DNA of 64,000 nt from Cacajao melanocephalus (taxonomy: Eukaryota > Chordata > Mammalia > Primates > Pitheciidae), in the NCBI GenBank assembly GCA_963573385.1, contig CAUYLG010044640.1, forward strand, positions 16,926 to 80,925. Direction: 5' to 3'. The notes under the pieces were generated by a model. The model was not told where the DNA came from. It saw only the letters and a list, made by a program, of their open reading frames with translations, and ran no database searches. A program made the position numbers and the translations under genes. Shown in pieces: positions 10,941 through 20,591 of this stretch (position 1 is its first letter; the number at the start of each line of letters is the position of its first letter).

Positions 10941-11284
10941 ATTATTTCCTAAGAAAGATTAGCTCTGATTCTGACTAGGGATGAGGGGGAAAAGGGAAAT
11001 GAGGGTCTGCATCTTGCTTTTCTCCTGAACATGGTTTCTGTAAGAAGAGTGGGATGGTCGCTACTTCAGCCTCAGGGCTCCTTCCTTCCTATACTACATA
11101 GATTTTTAAAATATAACTTCTCCTATGTGCATGTCTTCTTTCCACAGTTTTAGATCCTAGACTTCCAGAGTACCCAACTGGGGCAGACTTCAGATAATTA
11201 TAGTTCAAACCCCTCTTATTATAGATGAGAAAACCGAGAACCAACGAGGGGATTCCAAGAAGAAAGTCTCTTGCATTTCCTTTC

Positions 11285-11292
11285 CTTTAGGA
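11285..11292. repeat. Left 8-bp target-site duplication of MER1A
   Basis: ctttagga at 11285-11292 matches ctctagga at 12203-12210 in 7 of 8 bases. Eight base pairs is the hAT TSD length. Confidence 0.85.
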
Positions 11293-11836
11293 GAGGAGCC
11301 TCCAACACCCCCCACCCTCTACCCCCATACCAGTCTGAGGAGTGTTAGGGACTGAGCCACACAGCGGGAGGTGAGCAGCAGCAGGTGAGTGAGGGACGCT
11401 TCCTCTGCATTTGCAGTCACTCCCCATCACTCATACCACCTGAGCTCCAGCTCCTGTCAGATCAGTGGCTGCTTTAGATTCTCATAGGAGGGCAAACCCT
11501 ATTGTGAACTGCACATGCAAGGGATCTAGGTTGTGTGCTCCTTACAAGAATCTAATAATGCCTGATGATCTGTCACTGTCTCCCATCACCCCTGGATAGG
11601 ACCATCTAGTTACAGGATTCCATGATTCTACATTATGTCCCAGATTCCAATTGATTCTACATTATGATAAGGTTGTATAATTATTTAATTAAATATTACA
11701 ATGTAATAATAGAAATCAAGTATACAATAAAGGTAATGTGCTTGAATCATCCTGAAACCTTCGCCCCAATCTCTACCCCAGGTCCATGAAAAAAAATGTC
11801 TTCCACGAAACTGGTTCCTCATGCCAGAAAGGTTAA
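11293..11836 (+). mobile_element. MER1A (hAT-Charlie, non-autonomous), main part
   Basis: Opens with a TIR close to CAGGGGTCCCCAAC (gaggagcctccaac here). It keeps the MER1 internal palindrome: 'gatcagtggctgctttagattctcatagg' and 'aagaatctaataatgcctgatgatct', with the 'tattgtgaactgcacatgc' segment between. It ends 'ttccacgaaactggttcctcatgccagaaaggtt', interrupted just before the right TIR end by an LTR. It has no coding capacity and was moved in trans by a Charlie transposase. Confidence 0.9.
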
Positions 11837-12188
11837 TGACATGACTTGGCTGTGTCCTCACTCAACTCTTATGTCTAATTGTAGTCCCCATATATTGTGG
11901 GAAGGAGCCCATGGGTGGTACTTAAATCATGGGGGCGGTTACCCCCATGCTGCTGTTCTTGTAGTAATGGGCTCTCTTGAGATATGATGGTTTTATAAGA
12001 GGCTTTCCCCTCTCTGGATCAGCACTTCTTGCTGCCGCCATATAAAGAAGGAACTGTTGCTTCCGCTTTTGTTAGTTTCCTGAGGCCTCCCCAGCCATAC
12101 TGAACTGTGACTCAATGAAGCCTCTTTCTTTTATAAATTACCCAGTCCTGGGTATGTCTTTATTAGGTGTGTGAAAACAGACCAATAT
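11837..12188 (+). mobile_element. MST/THE1-type solo LTR (ERVL-MaLR) nested in MER1A
   Basis: Starts tgacatgacttggctgtgtcc and holds the mid-LTR 'aatcatgggggcggttacc', 'gatggttttataagaggctttcccc' and the R-region 'cctctttcttttataaattacccagt', then ends near 'acagaccaata'. The 5-bp flanks gttaa (11832-11836) and gatcg (12189-12193) are a decayed TSD. This is one LTR only, with no internal region. Confidence 0.88.
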
Positions 12189-12202
12189 GATCGAGACCAC
12201 TG
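12189..12202 (+). mobile_element. MER1A right terminus
   Basis: gatcgagaccactg is the displaced right end of the element (family form GTTGGGGACCGCTG) left downstream of the nested LTR. The 8-bp hAT TSD follows at 12203-12210. Confidence 0.85.
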
Positions 12203-12640
12203 CTCTAGGAGGCCTCTGGTTTTGAAAACTCTAGGTCCCTGGGAGGATTAAGCTAGAAAAAACGAGGGGACGTGGCAGGTGCTGTTGAGTAGAGAACCAT
12301 GAGAGTTGTATGAGAGAGGAAAGTGAGATTCCTCAAGTCTAGAAAGACAGTGGTGGTTCAGAGGAGACTTGGAGGCTTATGTAATTTACTCTGGCGCACA
12401 TTTATGCTCGCTTTGATGAAGCATCCTCAGCTTTGTGGGGCCCCTAACTTACGTCAGTCTGTTCCTCCTCAGTGGAAGACACTTTGACTTTCTTAGACAA
12501 TTTCCTCTGTCTTCACCAGGACAACTTTACTTATGTATGGGAACCCATATTTGCTAGAATCTTAACTTCAGCCAGATTAGAGGAAGACTGTTATTCTTCC
12601 CTCCATTTAAAAGGTATTTTCCTTCAGTGTGTACAAGTAT
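12203..12640. other. Unassigned stretch
   Basis: The first 8 bases are the right MER1A TSD. The remainder has no recognised gene or family; the open frame 12472-12840 runs into simple repeat and shows no domain. Confidence 0.5.
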
Positions 12641-12722
12641 ATGTATGCACACACATATATATAATATTTATATGTACTATACACATTATATATACATATA
12701 TACTATGTATTTTTTCTTTGTA
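12641..12722. repeat. AT-rich / (TATG)-like simple repeat
   Basis: Alternating tatg, acac and tata tracts, an interrupted microsatellite. Confidence 0.7.
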
Positions 12723-13472
12723 CATAAAAAAGCATAAAAGTATACCTTGGCCAAGTTTATTTCCTCAGCCATTCCCATGTGGGTTCCATCTCTTCCCTGT
12801 CACCATCAATTCTGTCTATCCACAGCTTGAAAAGCAATAATCAAATCCATTTGTATCAACAAAGTTGCCTATCACATGCTGAAAAGGCTGGCATTTTATG
12901 CATGTTTTACTTCTCTACAATCAAAAATATCCTAAGTTAAATGAAGACAGGAAAGGTGTTCATAAATAGAAATGGCACTGTCCTGATTTTATCATTTTCT
13001 ATCTAGGTGCCTTACTCATGTGGTTTAAGTGGCAGTTAGATTTTTTTTTAATTATCCTCTTTCAAAAATGCAATGTATTTGAAGCAAAAAATCCATCTAG
13101 TTCTATGTGAATGAGCCTTGGGAAAATTGCTTTCTATTATCAATATTTTCCAGCAAGAGCCACAATGAGGAATGTGTCTCTTCTGAAGTATGTGCTGTTT
13201 CTCCTTGGAGCCCTTGTTTATTAATCATCCTGAAATTCTGAGCTATCTAAACTAGTGTGAAGTCCTTCTTCAAGCTCTGAAAATGAGTAAGTTAGCTTTA
13301 TTTTCTCCTTGACATTACTGGTATGAAGGAAAGTGGAGTAGAATCCAGGTGGAGGTATGTCCTATGTCACAGAGACCCTGTTGTAGAACTCAGCCAGCTA
13401 AATCAGATAGAGGCTCAGAAGCATGACCACTTTACAGTAGAAACTATATTTTAAAAGCAGTAAATACTGGAC
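12723..13472. other. Unassigned stretch
   Basis: No gene, RNA or repeat family recognised. Confidence 0.45.
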
Positions 13473-13614
13473 TTCTCTTTTTCCCTTGACCTTAATATAC
13501 GGTATGTATGTATATATGACATTTTTTTCCATGAACCAGGGGGTGGGAGGGAAGGTTTTGGGATGATTCAAGCATACATATCTACTGTATATGAAGGTCA
13601 AGGGAAAAGGAGAA
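13473..13614. repeat. 32-bp inverted repeat enclosing a MER1-like fragment
   Basis: Left arm 13473-13504 and right arm 13583-13614 are reverse complements at 29 of 32 positions (shared core cccttgacctt...atatac). The 78-nt interior at 13518-13580 resembles the MER1 segment gacaatttttccatgg...ggttttgggatgattcaagc. It could fold as a stem-loop. Origin unknown: a rearranged MER1 derivative or a local inverted duplication. Confidence 0.75.
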
Positions 13615-13784
13615 ATCTAGCATTCTGTCACGTCATAATGGACTTTTGGGGGGAGTGTATCTATGCATATACTGAATATATGATATCCTCTTTTTCCTGA
13701 TAATGATAATCATTTTTACTTCATGACCATCATCAATATCTTATGCATAGTCATCATCATCACTATCACAATTATTATAGCTTT

Positions 13785-13912
13785 GACTTATTAAGCAATT
13801 ACCATGAATGAGACACTATTCTAAGCACTTTGCATATTTATTATTTACAGTCACTACCAGCACATAATATAATCGTGATTATCATTTTAAGAAACCCGAA
13901 GCTTAGAGAGTT
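13785..13912 (+). mobile_element. MIR SINE fragment
   Basis: Contains 'gagacactattctaagcactttgcatatttatt' in two recognisable MIR blocks, then 'gattatcattttaagaaacccgaagcttagagag'. Sense, degenerate. Confidence 0.8.
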
Positions 13913-14772
13913 ATCTGTTTTTAGAGGGAGGCCTGGGCATCATCTATGGATGAGAAAGTAGCCTGTGAGGGCCCCAAAGTGCTTCTGGATATCTTCCAAT
14001 ATACAAAATACCACGCTGCTTCTTCATTAATGTGGTTCCCTTCCTCTGCTTCTCTTCGGCTTGGGATTTCTGGAAGTAGCTTTACCCTACCGGCTACTGA
14101 CTCCAGCTTGCTATTTGGCAGCCCCACAAGCATGCATGGGTTTATGGTGAGGTCATATTGCCCTAGTACTCTCACTTAGGGCAATTGGTGACTAGGACAG
14201 CAGATCTTAATGTTACTTAATAGGTTTAACATTATCTTCTTACATAACCTAAACTTTGCTCACATTTCACATATGTGACTATGTCTAAGTAAAGATAAGT
14301 GTATTATGTGTTCAGTCTATGGCTAGGATTATGACAGTATAAGAAGTATCACCTCAAAAGGCGATGTTCTCCTTCTGGCTATGGAGGATTAGCTTAGATC
14401 AGATTGATCCTTTTGCAGAGAACTAGGTTATAGGCATAAAATGATTTTAAAATGTCCCAGAAAGGTTTTTACAGAGACTGAGGTTACCAAGCCCTAAGCA
14501 GCCAAGAGCCCAGAGAGAAGGGAAGTACAGAATAAGGTAGGAGTCATGTTTGATGAGACAATAGGTGGGAATGTCCTAAAACTGTTAAACACACTGACCC
14601 ACAGAGCCAAGAAACCTGTCAAACCCCAAGAAGAATAAAATAAAACTACACATAGGTAAAAACAGTAAAACTGTTAAATAAATAAAAGTAAAAAATTTAA
14701 ATATAGACAGAAGGAAAAAGAGACATATAACTTTTAAAGAAAAAGAAATAAAATGCAGACTTTATTCAACAC
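13913..14772. other. Unassigned stretch
   Basis: Opposed short frames (13921-14175 minus, 13946-14179 plus) cover the same DNA, which argues for chance. No family recognised. A-rich near 14630-14760. Confidence 0.45.
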
Positions 14773-15233
14773 AAGTTATGTCTGTTGCCCACTTTTTAAT
14801 GGGGTTGTTTTTTTGCTTGTTGAATTGTTTAAGTTCCTTTTACATCCTACATAGTAGACCTTTGTTGCATAGTTTGTGATTTTTTTTTGACCATTCTGTA
14901 AGCTGTCTGTTTACTCTGTTGATAGTTTATTTTGCTGTGCAGAAACTCATTAGTTGAATCGCATTTCATTTGTAAATTTGGGTTGGTTTTTTTTGTTGTT
15001 GCAGTTGCTCTTGGGGGCTTAGTCCAAATTATTTGCCAAGGCCCATGTCCATTAGGGTATTTCCTTTGTTTTCTTACAGGATTTTTATAGTTTTAGGTCT
15101 TACATTTAAATCTTTAATCCATCTTGAGTTGATTTTTGTTTACAGTGAGAGATAGAGGTTTAGTTTCATTCTGCATATGCACAGCCAGTTGTCCCAACAC
15201 CACTTATTAAATAGAAAGTCCTTTCCCCATTGC
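14773..15233 (-). mobile_element. Old L1, inverted 5' part, segment 1
   Basis: Antisense ORF2 sequence reading upstream from the '[10 protein letters not shown]' region (inverted as cccactttttaatggggttg, 14799-14818) to the 'caccacttattaaatagaaag' zone. It continues after the inserted L1 at 16017. Together with 17735-18668 it forms one 5'-inverted L1. Confidence 0.88.
15213..15233. repeat. Left 21-bp target-site duplication of nested L1
   Basis: This 21-base stretch of the older antisense L1 (from agaaagtcc to ccattgc) recurs at 15997-16017 with one mismatch. Confidence 0.95.
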
Positions 15234-15904
15234 AAAGGATGTGGAGAAATAGGAACACTTTTACACTGTTGGTAGGAGTGTAAATTAGTTCAATCATTGT
15301 GGAAGACAGTGTGGCAATTCCTCAAGGATCTAGAAATATAAATACCATTTGACCAAGTAATCCCATTACTGGGTATATACACAAAGGATTGTAAAGACAC
15401 ATGCACACGTATGTTTATTGTGGCACTGTTCACAATAGCAAAGACTTGGAACCAACCCAAATGCCCATCAATGTTAGACTGGATAAAGAAAATGTGGCAC
15501 AAACATTCCATGGAATACTATGCAGCCATAAAAAAGGATGAGTTCATGTCCTTTGCAAGGACATGGATGAAGCTGGAAACCATCATTCTCAGCAAACCGA
15601 CACAAGAACAGAAAACCAAACACTGCATGTTCTCACTCATAAGTGGGTGTTTAACAATGAGAACAAATGGACACAGGGAGGGGAACATCACACACCCAGA
15701 CCTGTCGGGGGGTATGGGGCTACAGGAGGAATAGCAAGGGGTTGGTGGATTGGAAAGGGATAACTTTAGGAGAAATTCCTAATATAAATAACGGGGGTAT
15801 GGATGCAGCAAACCACCATGGCAAGTGTATACCTATTTAACAAACCTGCAATTTCTGCACATGTACCCCAGAACTTGAAGTATAATAATAATAAAAAAAG
15901 AAAA
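15234..15904 (+). mobile_element. 5'-truncated primate L1 nested in older L1
   Basis: Starts in ORF2 at the cysteine-knuckle region (aggatgtggagaaatagg), passes the end of ORF2 ('HSMEYYAAIKKDEFMSFARTWMK' region, stops present) and the G-rich 3'UTR, and ends 'gaacttgaagtataataata' plus A-run. Bases 15905-15996 lie between this A-run and the TSD. Less diverged than its host L1. 3'UTR form fits an L1PA-age copy. Confidence 0.93.
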
Positions 15905-15996
15905 GTCAATTGCAACCATACTGCTTATGTTTAACTTATTTAAAGCAGGTGTAATTTATCAATATCTAATGAAAATGAAAGTGTTCACACAAAAAA
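15905..15996 (+). other. Putative 3'-transduced segment of nested L1
   Basis: About 85-90 nt of non-L1 sequence sit between the L1's own A-tail and a second A-run (15991-15997) that abuts the right TSD. Because the TSD lies outside it, this DNA came in with the L1, as expected when transcription runs past the weak L1 polyA signal to a downstream one. A weak AATGAA-type hexamer lies just upstream of its end. The source locus is not in this window. Confidence 0.75.
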
Positions 15997-16017
15997 AGAA
16001 AGTCTTTTCCCCATTGC
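15997..16017. repeat. Right 21-bp target-site duplication of nested L1
   Basis: Matches 15213-15233 with a single C/T difference. The older L1 resumes in register right after it. Confidence 0.95.
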
Positions 16018-17734
16018 TTATTTTTTTTGACTTTGTCAAAGATCAATTGGTTGGTCGTAGGGATATGGTTTTATTTCTGGGCTCTCTGTTTTGTTCCATT
16101 GGTGTATGAGTCTGTTTTTTCACTAGTACCATTACTGCTTTGATTACTATGGCCTTGTTATATAGCTTGAAGTTGGGTAATGTGATGAAGTCAGACTTTT
16201 ATTTTTGCTTAGGATTGTTTAGCCATTTTGGCTCTTTTCGAGTTCCATATGAATTTTAGGATTCACACTCCAATTCCTTGAAAAAAGACATTGGCAGTTT
16301 GCTAGGAATAGCATCAAATCTGTAGATTGCTTTGGACAATATACTCATTTTAATGATAATGATTCTTCCAATTTGTGAGCATGGGATGTTTCTCCATTTG
16401 TTTGTGTCACCTGTGATTTCTTTCAGCAGTGTTTGTTAGTTCTCCTTGCAGAAACTTTTTGCCCCTTGGCTAGATGCATTCCTAGTTATTTTATTTTTTG
16501 TTGCTATTGTAAATGGGACTGTGTTCTTGATTTGGCTTTCAGCTTGAACGTTGTTGGTGTATAGAAATGGCACTGATTTTTGTACATTTATGTTGTATCT
16601 TGAAACTTTATTGAAGTTGTTTATCAGTTTTAGGAGCCTTTTAGTGGAGACTTTAGAGTTGTCTAGGTATAAAATCATGTAGCCAGCAAAGAAAGATAAT
16701 TTGACTTTTTTTCCTATTTTGATAAATTTTCTTTCTTTCTCTTGCCAGATTGGTCTGGCTAGGAGTTTCAGTACTCAGTTAAATAGGAGTGGTGAGAATG
16801 GGCATCCTTTCCTTGTTCAAGTTATTAAGGGGAATATTTCTAGCTTTTGCCTATTCAGTATGATGTTGGCTGTGGGTTTGTCACAGATGGCGCCAATAAT
16901 TTTGAGATATGTTCTTTCAGTGCCTACTTCGTTGAGGGTTTTTTATCATGAAGAGATGTTGGATTTTACTGAAATCTTTCTGTGTCTATCAAGATGATCA
17001 TATGGTTTGTATTTTTAATTCTGTTCATGTCATGAATCACATTTACCAATTTGTGGATGTTAAACCAACCTTGCAACCCAGGAATAACACCTGCTTGATT
17101 GTGGTGAATTAACATTTTGCTGTGATGCTAGATTCACTTTGCTAGTATTTTGTTGAGGATTTTCATATCTGTGTTCATCAGAGATAGTATTCTGTAGTTT
17201 TCTTTTCTCATTGGATCTTTGCTGGGCTTTAATGTCGAGCTGATGCTGACTTCATTTAATGAATTAGGAAGGAGTCTCTCCTCCTCGGTTTTCTAGAATA
17301 GTTTCAGTAGGGATTGGTACCAACTCTCCTTTGTATGTCTGGTAGAATTTGGCTGTGAATCCATCTGGTCCTGGGCCTTTTTTGTTGGTAGTCTTTTAAT
17401 GACTGATTAAATTCTGGCATATGATATTGTTCTGTTCAGGGTTTCAGTTTCTTCCTGATGTAATCTTGGAAGGTTGTGTGTTCCCGGGAATTTATTCATT
17501 TTCTCTAGATTTTTTGTTTTGTGTATAGAGGTGTTCATAATAATCTCTGAGTAACTTTTATGTTTCTGTGGGATTGGTTGTAATGTCACCTTTGTTGTTT
17601 CTGATAGTACTTATTTGGATATTCTCCCTTTTTTTCTTTGTTAATCTAGCTAGTGGTCTATTAAATAATCTTTTTTACCCTTACAAAAAATAAACTTCTG
17701 TTTTCTTAATCCTTTGTATAGATTTTTATTTAAT
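16017..17734 (-). mobile_element. Old L1, inverted 5' part, segment 2
   Basis: Antisense ORF2 continuing from the 'ttgactttgtcaaagatca' zone through the RT palm to the 'KSPGPDG' zone (inverted near 17355-17385), ending near 17734. Many stops. An open minus-strand frame at 16436-16678 is a surviving RT fragment. Confidence 0.88.
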
Positions 17735-18660
17735 TCTTCTGAAAAGAAGACATATAGCATTACTAATTATCGGAGAAATGCAAATCAAAATTACAGTGAG
17801 ATCTCAAATCAATCAGCATGACTATTAAAAATAGAAAAATAGCAAATATTGACAAGGCTGCAGACATAAGGGAATGCTTACACACTGTTGGTGGGAATAT
17901 AAATTAGTTCAGTTACTGTGGAAAGATATTTGAAAATTTCTCAAAGAACTAAAGACATAGAACTACTCTTCAACCCAGCAATCCCATTACTAGGTATATT
18001 TCCAAAGGAAAATAAATCATTCTACCAAAAAGAAACATGTACTCATATGTTCATTGCAGTGCTATTCACAATGGCAAAGACATGGAATCAACCTCGACTT
18101 CCATAATTGGTACAGAATTTCAAAATTTCTGTGATTTGTTTTCTTAAAAAATGTAATTCCATTTATTCTGCCTTCCATAACTTTTATTCAACTTTTATTT
18201 TAGATTCAGGGAGTACATGAGTAAGTTTGTTACATGGAATCAACCTTGATACCCAACAATGGTAGATGGGATAAATAAAACGTGGCACATATAAACCATG
18301 TAAAACTACACAGCAATTTAAAAAAGAACAAAATCATGTCCTTTGCAGCAACAATGAGAGATGCTGGAGGCCATTATCTAAGCAAACTAACTAACAAAAG
18401 CAGAAGCCCAAATACTACATGCACTCTTACATGGTAGCTAAACATTAGGTACACATGGACATAAAGTTGGCAACAATAGAACTAGGGATTACTGGAGAGG
18501 GTAAAGAAGGATGGGCAAGGGTTGAGAAACTATTTATTTGGTACTATGTTTACTACCTGGGTGGTGGAATCAATCATCCCCCAAATTTCAGCATCATGCA
18601 ATATACCCATGTAACAAACTCACTCATGTAATCCCTGAATCTAAAATAGAAGTTGAATAA
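17735..18660 (+). mobile_element. Old L1, sense 3' part
   Basis: Sense sequence from 'cttctgaaaagaagacat' (ORF2 just C-terminal to where the inverted part begins), through the 'NPAIPLLGIFP' region (frame 17918-18106) and the 3'UTR, to 'ccctgaatctaaaatagaag'. With the inverted segments it makes an inverted-5'/sense-3' L1. Its 3' region is interrupted at ~18107-18237 by an inverted copy of its own 3' end plus flank. A candidate TSD aagttatg is at 14773-14780 and 18661-18668. Confidence 0.85.
18107..18237. repeat. Inverted duplication, left arm
   Basis: Reverse complement of 18607-18741. The 97-nt core (18141-18237 versus 18607-18703) matches at 93 positions by eye; the outer ~35-40 nt match more loosely with small indels. 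The copied piece spans both the L1 3' terminus and non-L1 flank, so it was made from DNA after L1 insertion. Confidence 0.9.
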
Positions 18661-18741
18661 AAGTTATGGAAGGCAGAATAAATGGGATTACATTTTTTAA
18701 GAATTAAAGCAAATCAAATAAATTTTGAAATTTTATACCAA
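18607..18741. repeat. Inverted duplication, right arm (presumed source)
   Basis: Contains the sense L1 3' end in natural context followed by its 3' flank. Partner of 18107-18237 across a ~370-nt spacer. Confidence 0.9.
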
Positions 18742-18749
18742 GTAAAATT

Positions 18750-19640
18750 ATCCTTTCAGTGTGAAGACAAAATATATTTTTAGATAAACAAAAACTGACA
18801 TATTTGAAGAAAACAAAATACAAGTGAATTCTTTAGGCAGAAGAAAAATGATCCTAGGTTGAAGCAAGAAAATTCAGGAAGTAATGAGGGAAAAGTATAC
18901 ATATAAATTAATATTGACCCTATAAAGTGATATTAAAATATAATGCTACTAATATTGTTTTGAGTTTAAAAGGTAAGCAGAACTAAAATACCCCTCAAAA
19001 CAATGATATAAAGTATGGAAAGGGCATCATTGAATTTGCAGCTTCTAAAAGCTTGCATTTTCAGGAAGTGCCAAAAATATCTGAAAATATATCATCCAAA
19101 TTGTTTAATATAAGGTAATGGAGATTTAAGGCAAAAATATTACTAGAGGTAAACAGGACATTTTACAATAATAAATGAGTCAATTCACTAAAAAGATATA
19201 TCAGTTCTAAATTTGTACTCACCTCAAATCATAGACTCAATTTCAGTAAAGCAAAAATTGATAGAACTAAGTGAAGAACAGAACAATCTATAATTATAGT
19301 AGGAGACTGTAACAATAATTCTCAACAACTAATATAACAAACTTTTTAAAAAGAAAAACCCAGAAAACACCAAGCCAATTGTGTGTGTGAAAAAAAATAT
19401 ATATATATGTGTAAATATATATATGTGTGTATATATATGTATACATATATATATATGTATATATATGTGTGTGTATATATATATATATTTTTTCTCTTCA
19501 CAGTGGTATTACACTGTAAATAAATAACAGGAATATAACTCGAAAATTCCCAAATGTATTCCCAATTTTAGAAAATTAGGCAGCATGTTTCTGAATAACA
19601 CATAGATAGAGGCAATTACATGAAAATTACAAAATACTTC
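18750..19640 (+). mobile_element. Ancient L1M fragment (ORF1 end to ORF2 endonuclease)
   Basis: Sense order matches old L1M: the ORF1 3' end / inter-ORF ('taggcagaagaaaaatgatcc'), then the endonuclease region ('gatagaactaagtgaagaacag', 'aattatagtaggagactgtaac'), then 'aaaattcccaaatg' after a TA microsatellite that interrupts it. No open frame. Confidence 0.7.
19380..19492. repeat. (TA)n/(TATATG)n microsatellite
   Basis: About 110 bp of alternating purine-pyrimidine ta, tatg and tgtg units ending in tttttt, inside the L1M fragment. Likely length-polymorphic. Confidence 0.9.
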
Positions 19641-19659
19641 TTAAATATTCCTACTTCCA

Positions 19660-19840
19660 CCTAGGGCTTCTGGGATGCTGGTAGTATTCCATTTTTCATT
19701 GTGGGACCTAAATTTTAGGTGGCAAAGACGTAGAGGTATTCACTTTGTAGAAATGAATCAGATTATATACTTATCATTGTGCACTTTTCTGCATGTGTTG
19801 TATATATCAATCTAAACATAGTAAAAAAAATTAAGTGTAT
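19660..19840 (+). mobile_element. L1M-type 3' end fragment
   Basis: 'tctgggatgctggtagtattcca', cut into two recognisable blocks, then 'attgtgcacttttctgcatgtg' resembles the tail of old L1M 3'UTRs. Degenerate. Confidence 0.5.
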
Positions 19841-20184
19841 GCTTGGATTGTTGCGTGTAAGAAAAGCCCTTCTATCTGCTGAAAGCTGCTTTTGATTGAC
19901 AAATTAAAACCAAACCAAAATAATCCTTCTCTCTCCGTATTCAGAGAGGGTCAATCAGTCAAAGATAATATTTTTGGTATGAGAGACAATACAGAGAAAC
20001 ATTAACATGTTTACAATGTACAACATTAATGTAAGTGGCTATACTAAATTTCATTAAAATGTATAATTTCGCAACTAACATTTTGTTCATTAAGGAAAAT
20101 AATGGAATAAAAACAAGAGAATCTTGACCTTAATTCTAAACCACTAAAATGTCTGAATCTTAGTGTTTGTGAAAGAAGCGAGAA

Positions 20185-20591
20185 TGATACGTTATTCTGT
20201 TTTGTGCTGCTATAAAAGAACACCTGGAATGTTGTAATTTATAAACAAAAGAGATTTATTTGTCTTGTGATTCTTCTGGGTGTACAGGAAGCATGGCATC
20301 ATGCTTGCCTCCGGAAGCTTCCAATCATGGTGGAAGGAAAGTGGGAGCCTGCATGTCACATGGTCAGAGAGGGGGCAAGAGATAGAGGAAGGAGTGTCAG
20401 TCACTTTTAAACAACTGGATATCATGTGAACTCATAGAGTGGAACTCACTCATTATCATGGGGACAGCACTAAGCCATTCATGAGGGATCTACCCCCATG
20501 ATCCAAACACCTCCCACTAGGTCCACCTCCAACATTGGAGGCCGCATTTGAACATGAGATTTGGTGATGGCAAAACATCCATATCATATCA
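20185..20591 (-). mobile_element. MaLR element, 3' LTR (MST/THE1 type)
   Basis: Antisense LTR: inverted R region (taatttataaacaaaagagatttattt near 20238-20262), 'ggaagcttccaatcatggtggaag', 'ggatctacccccatgatccaa' and the inverted LTR start ending 'catatca' at 20591. It pairs with the LTR at 22217-22962. Because the element lies on the minus strand, this is the 3' LTR. Confidence 0.9.

Noticed and set aside
12472..12840. 122-codon plus-strand frame
   Set aside because: Runs straight through an AT-rich simple repeat (12641-12722), giving low-complexity Tyr/Ile/His residues. Not credible as a gene.
13473..13614. microRNA precursor
   Set aside because: The stem is possible, but the loop is 78 nt and partly transposon-derived, and no expression can be seen here. 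Kept only as a structural finding.
18141..18703. DNA transposon with terminal inverted repeats
   Set aside because: The arms contain an L1 3' end plus flank and the interior is L1 3'UTR, so it is an inverted duplication, not a TIR element.
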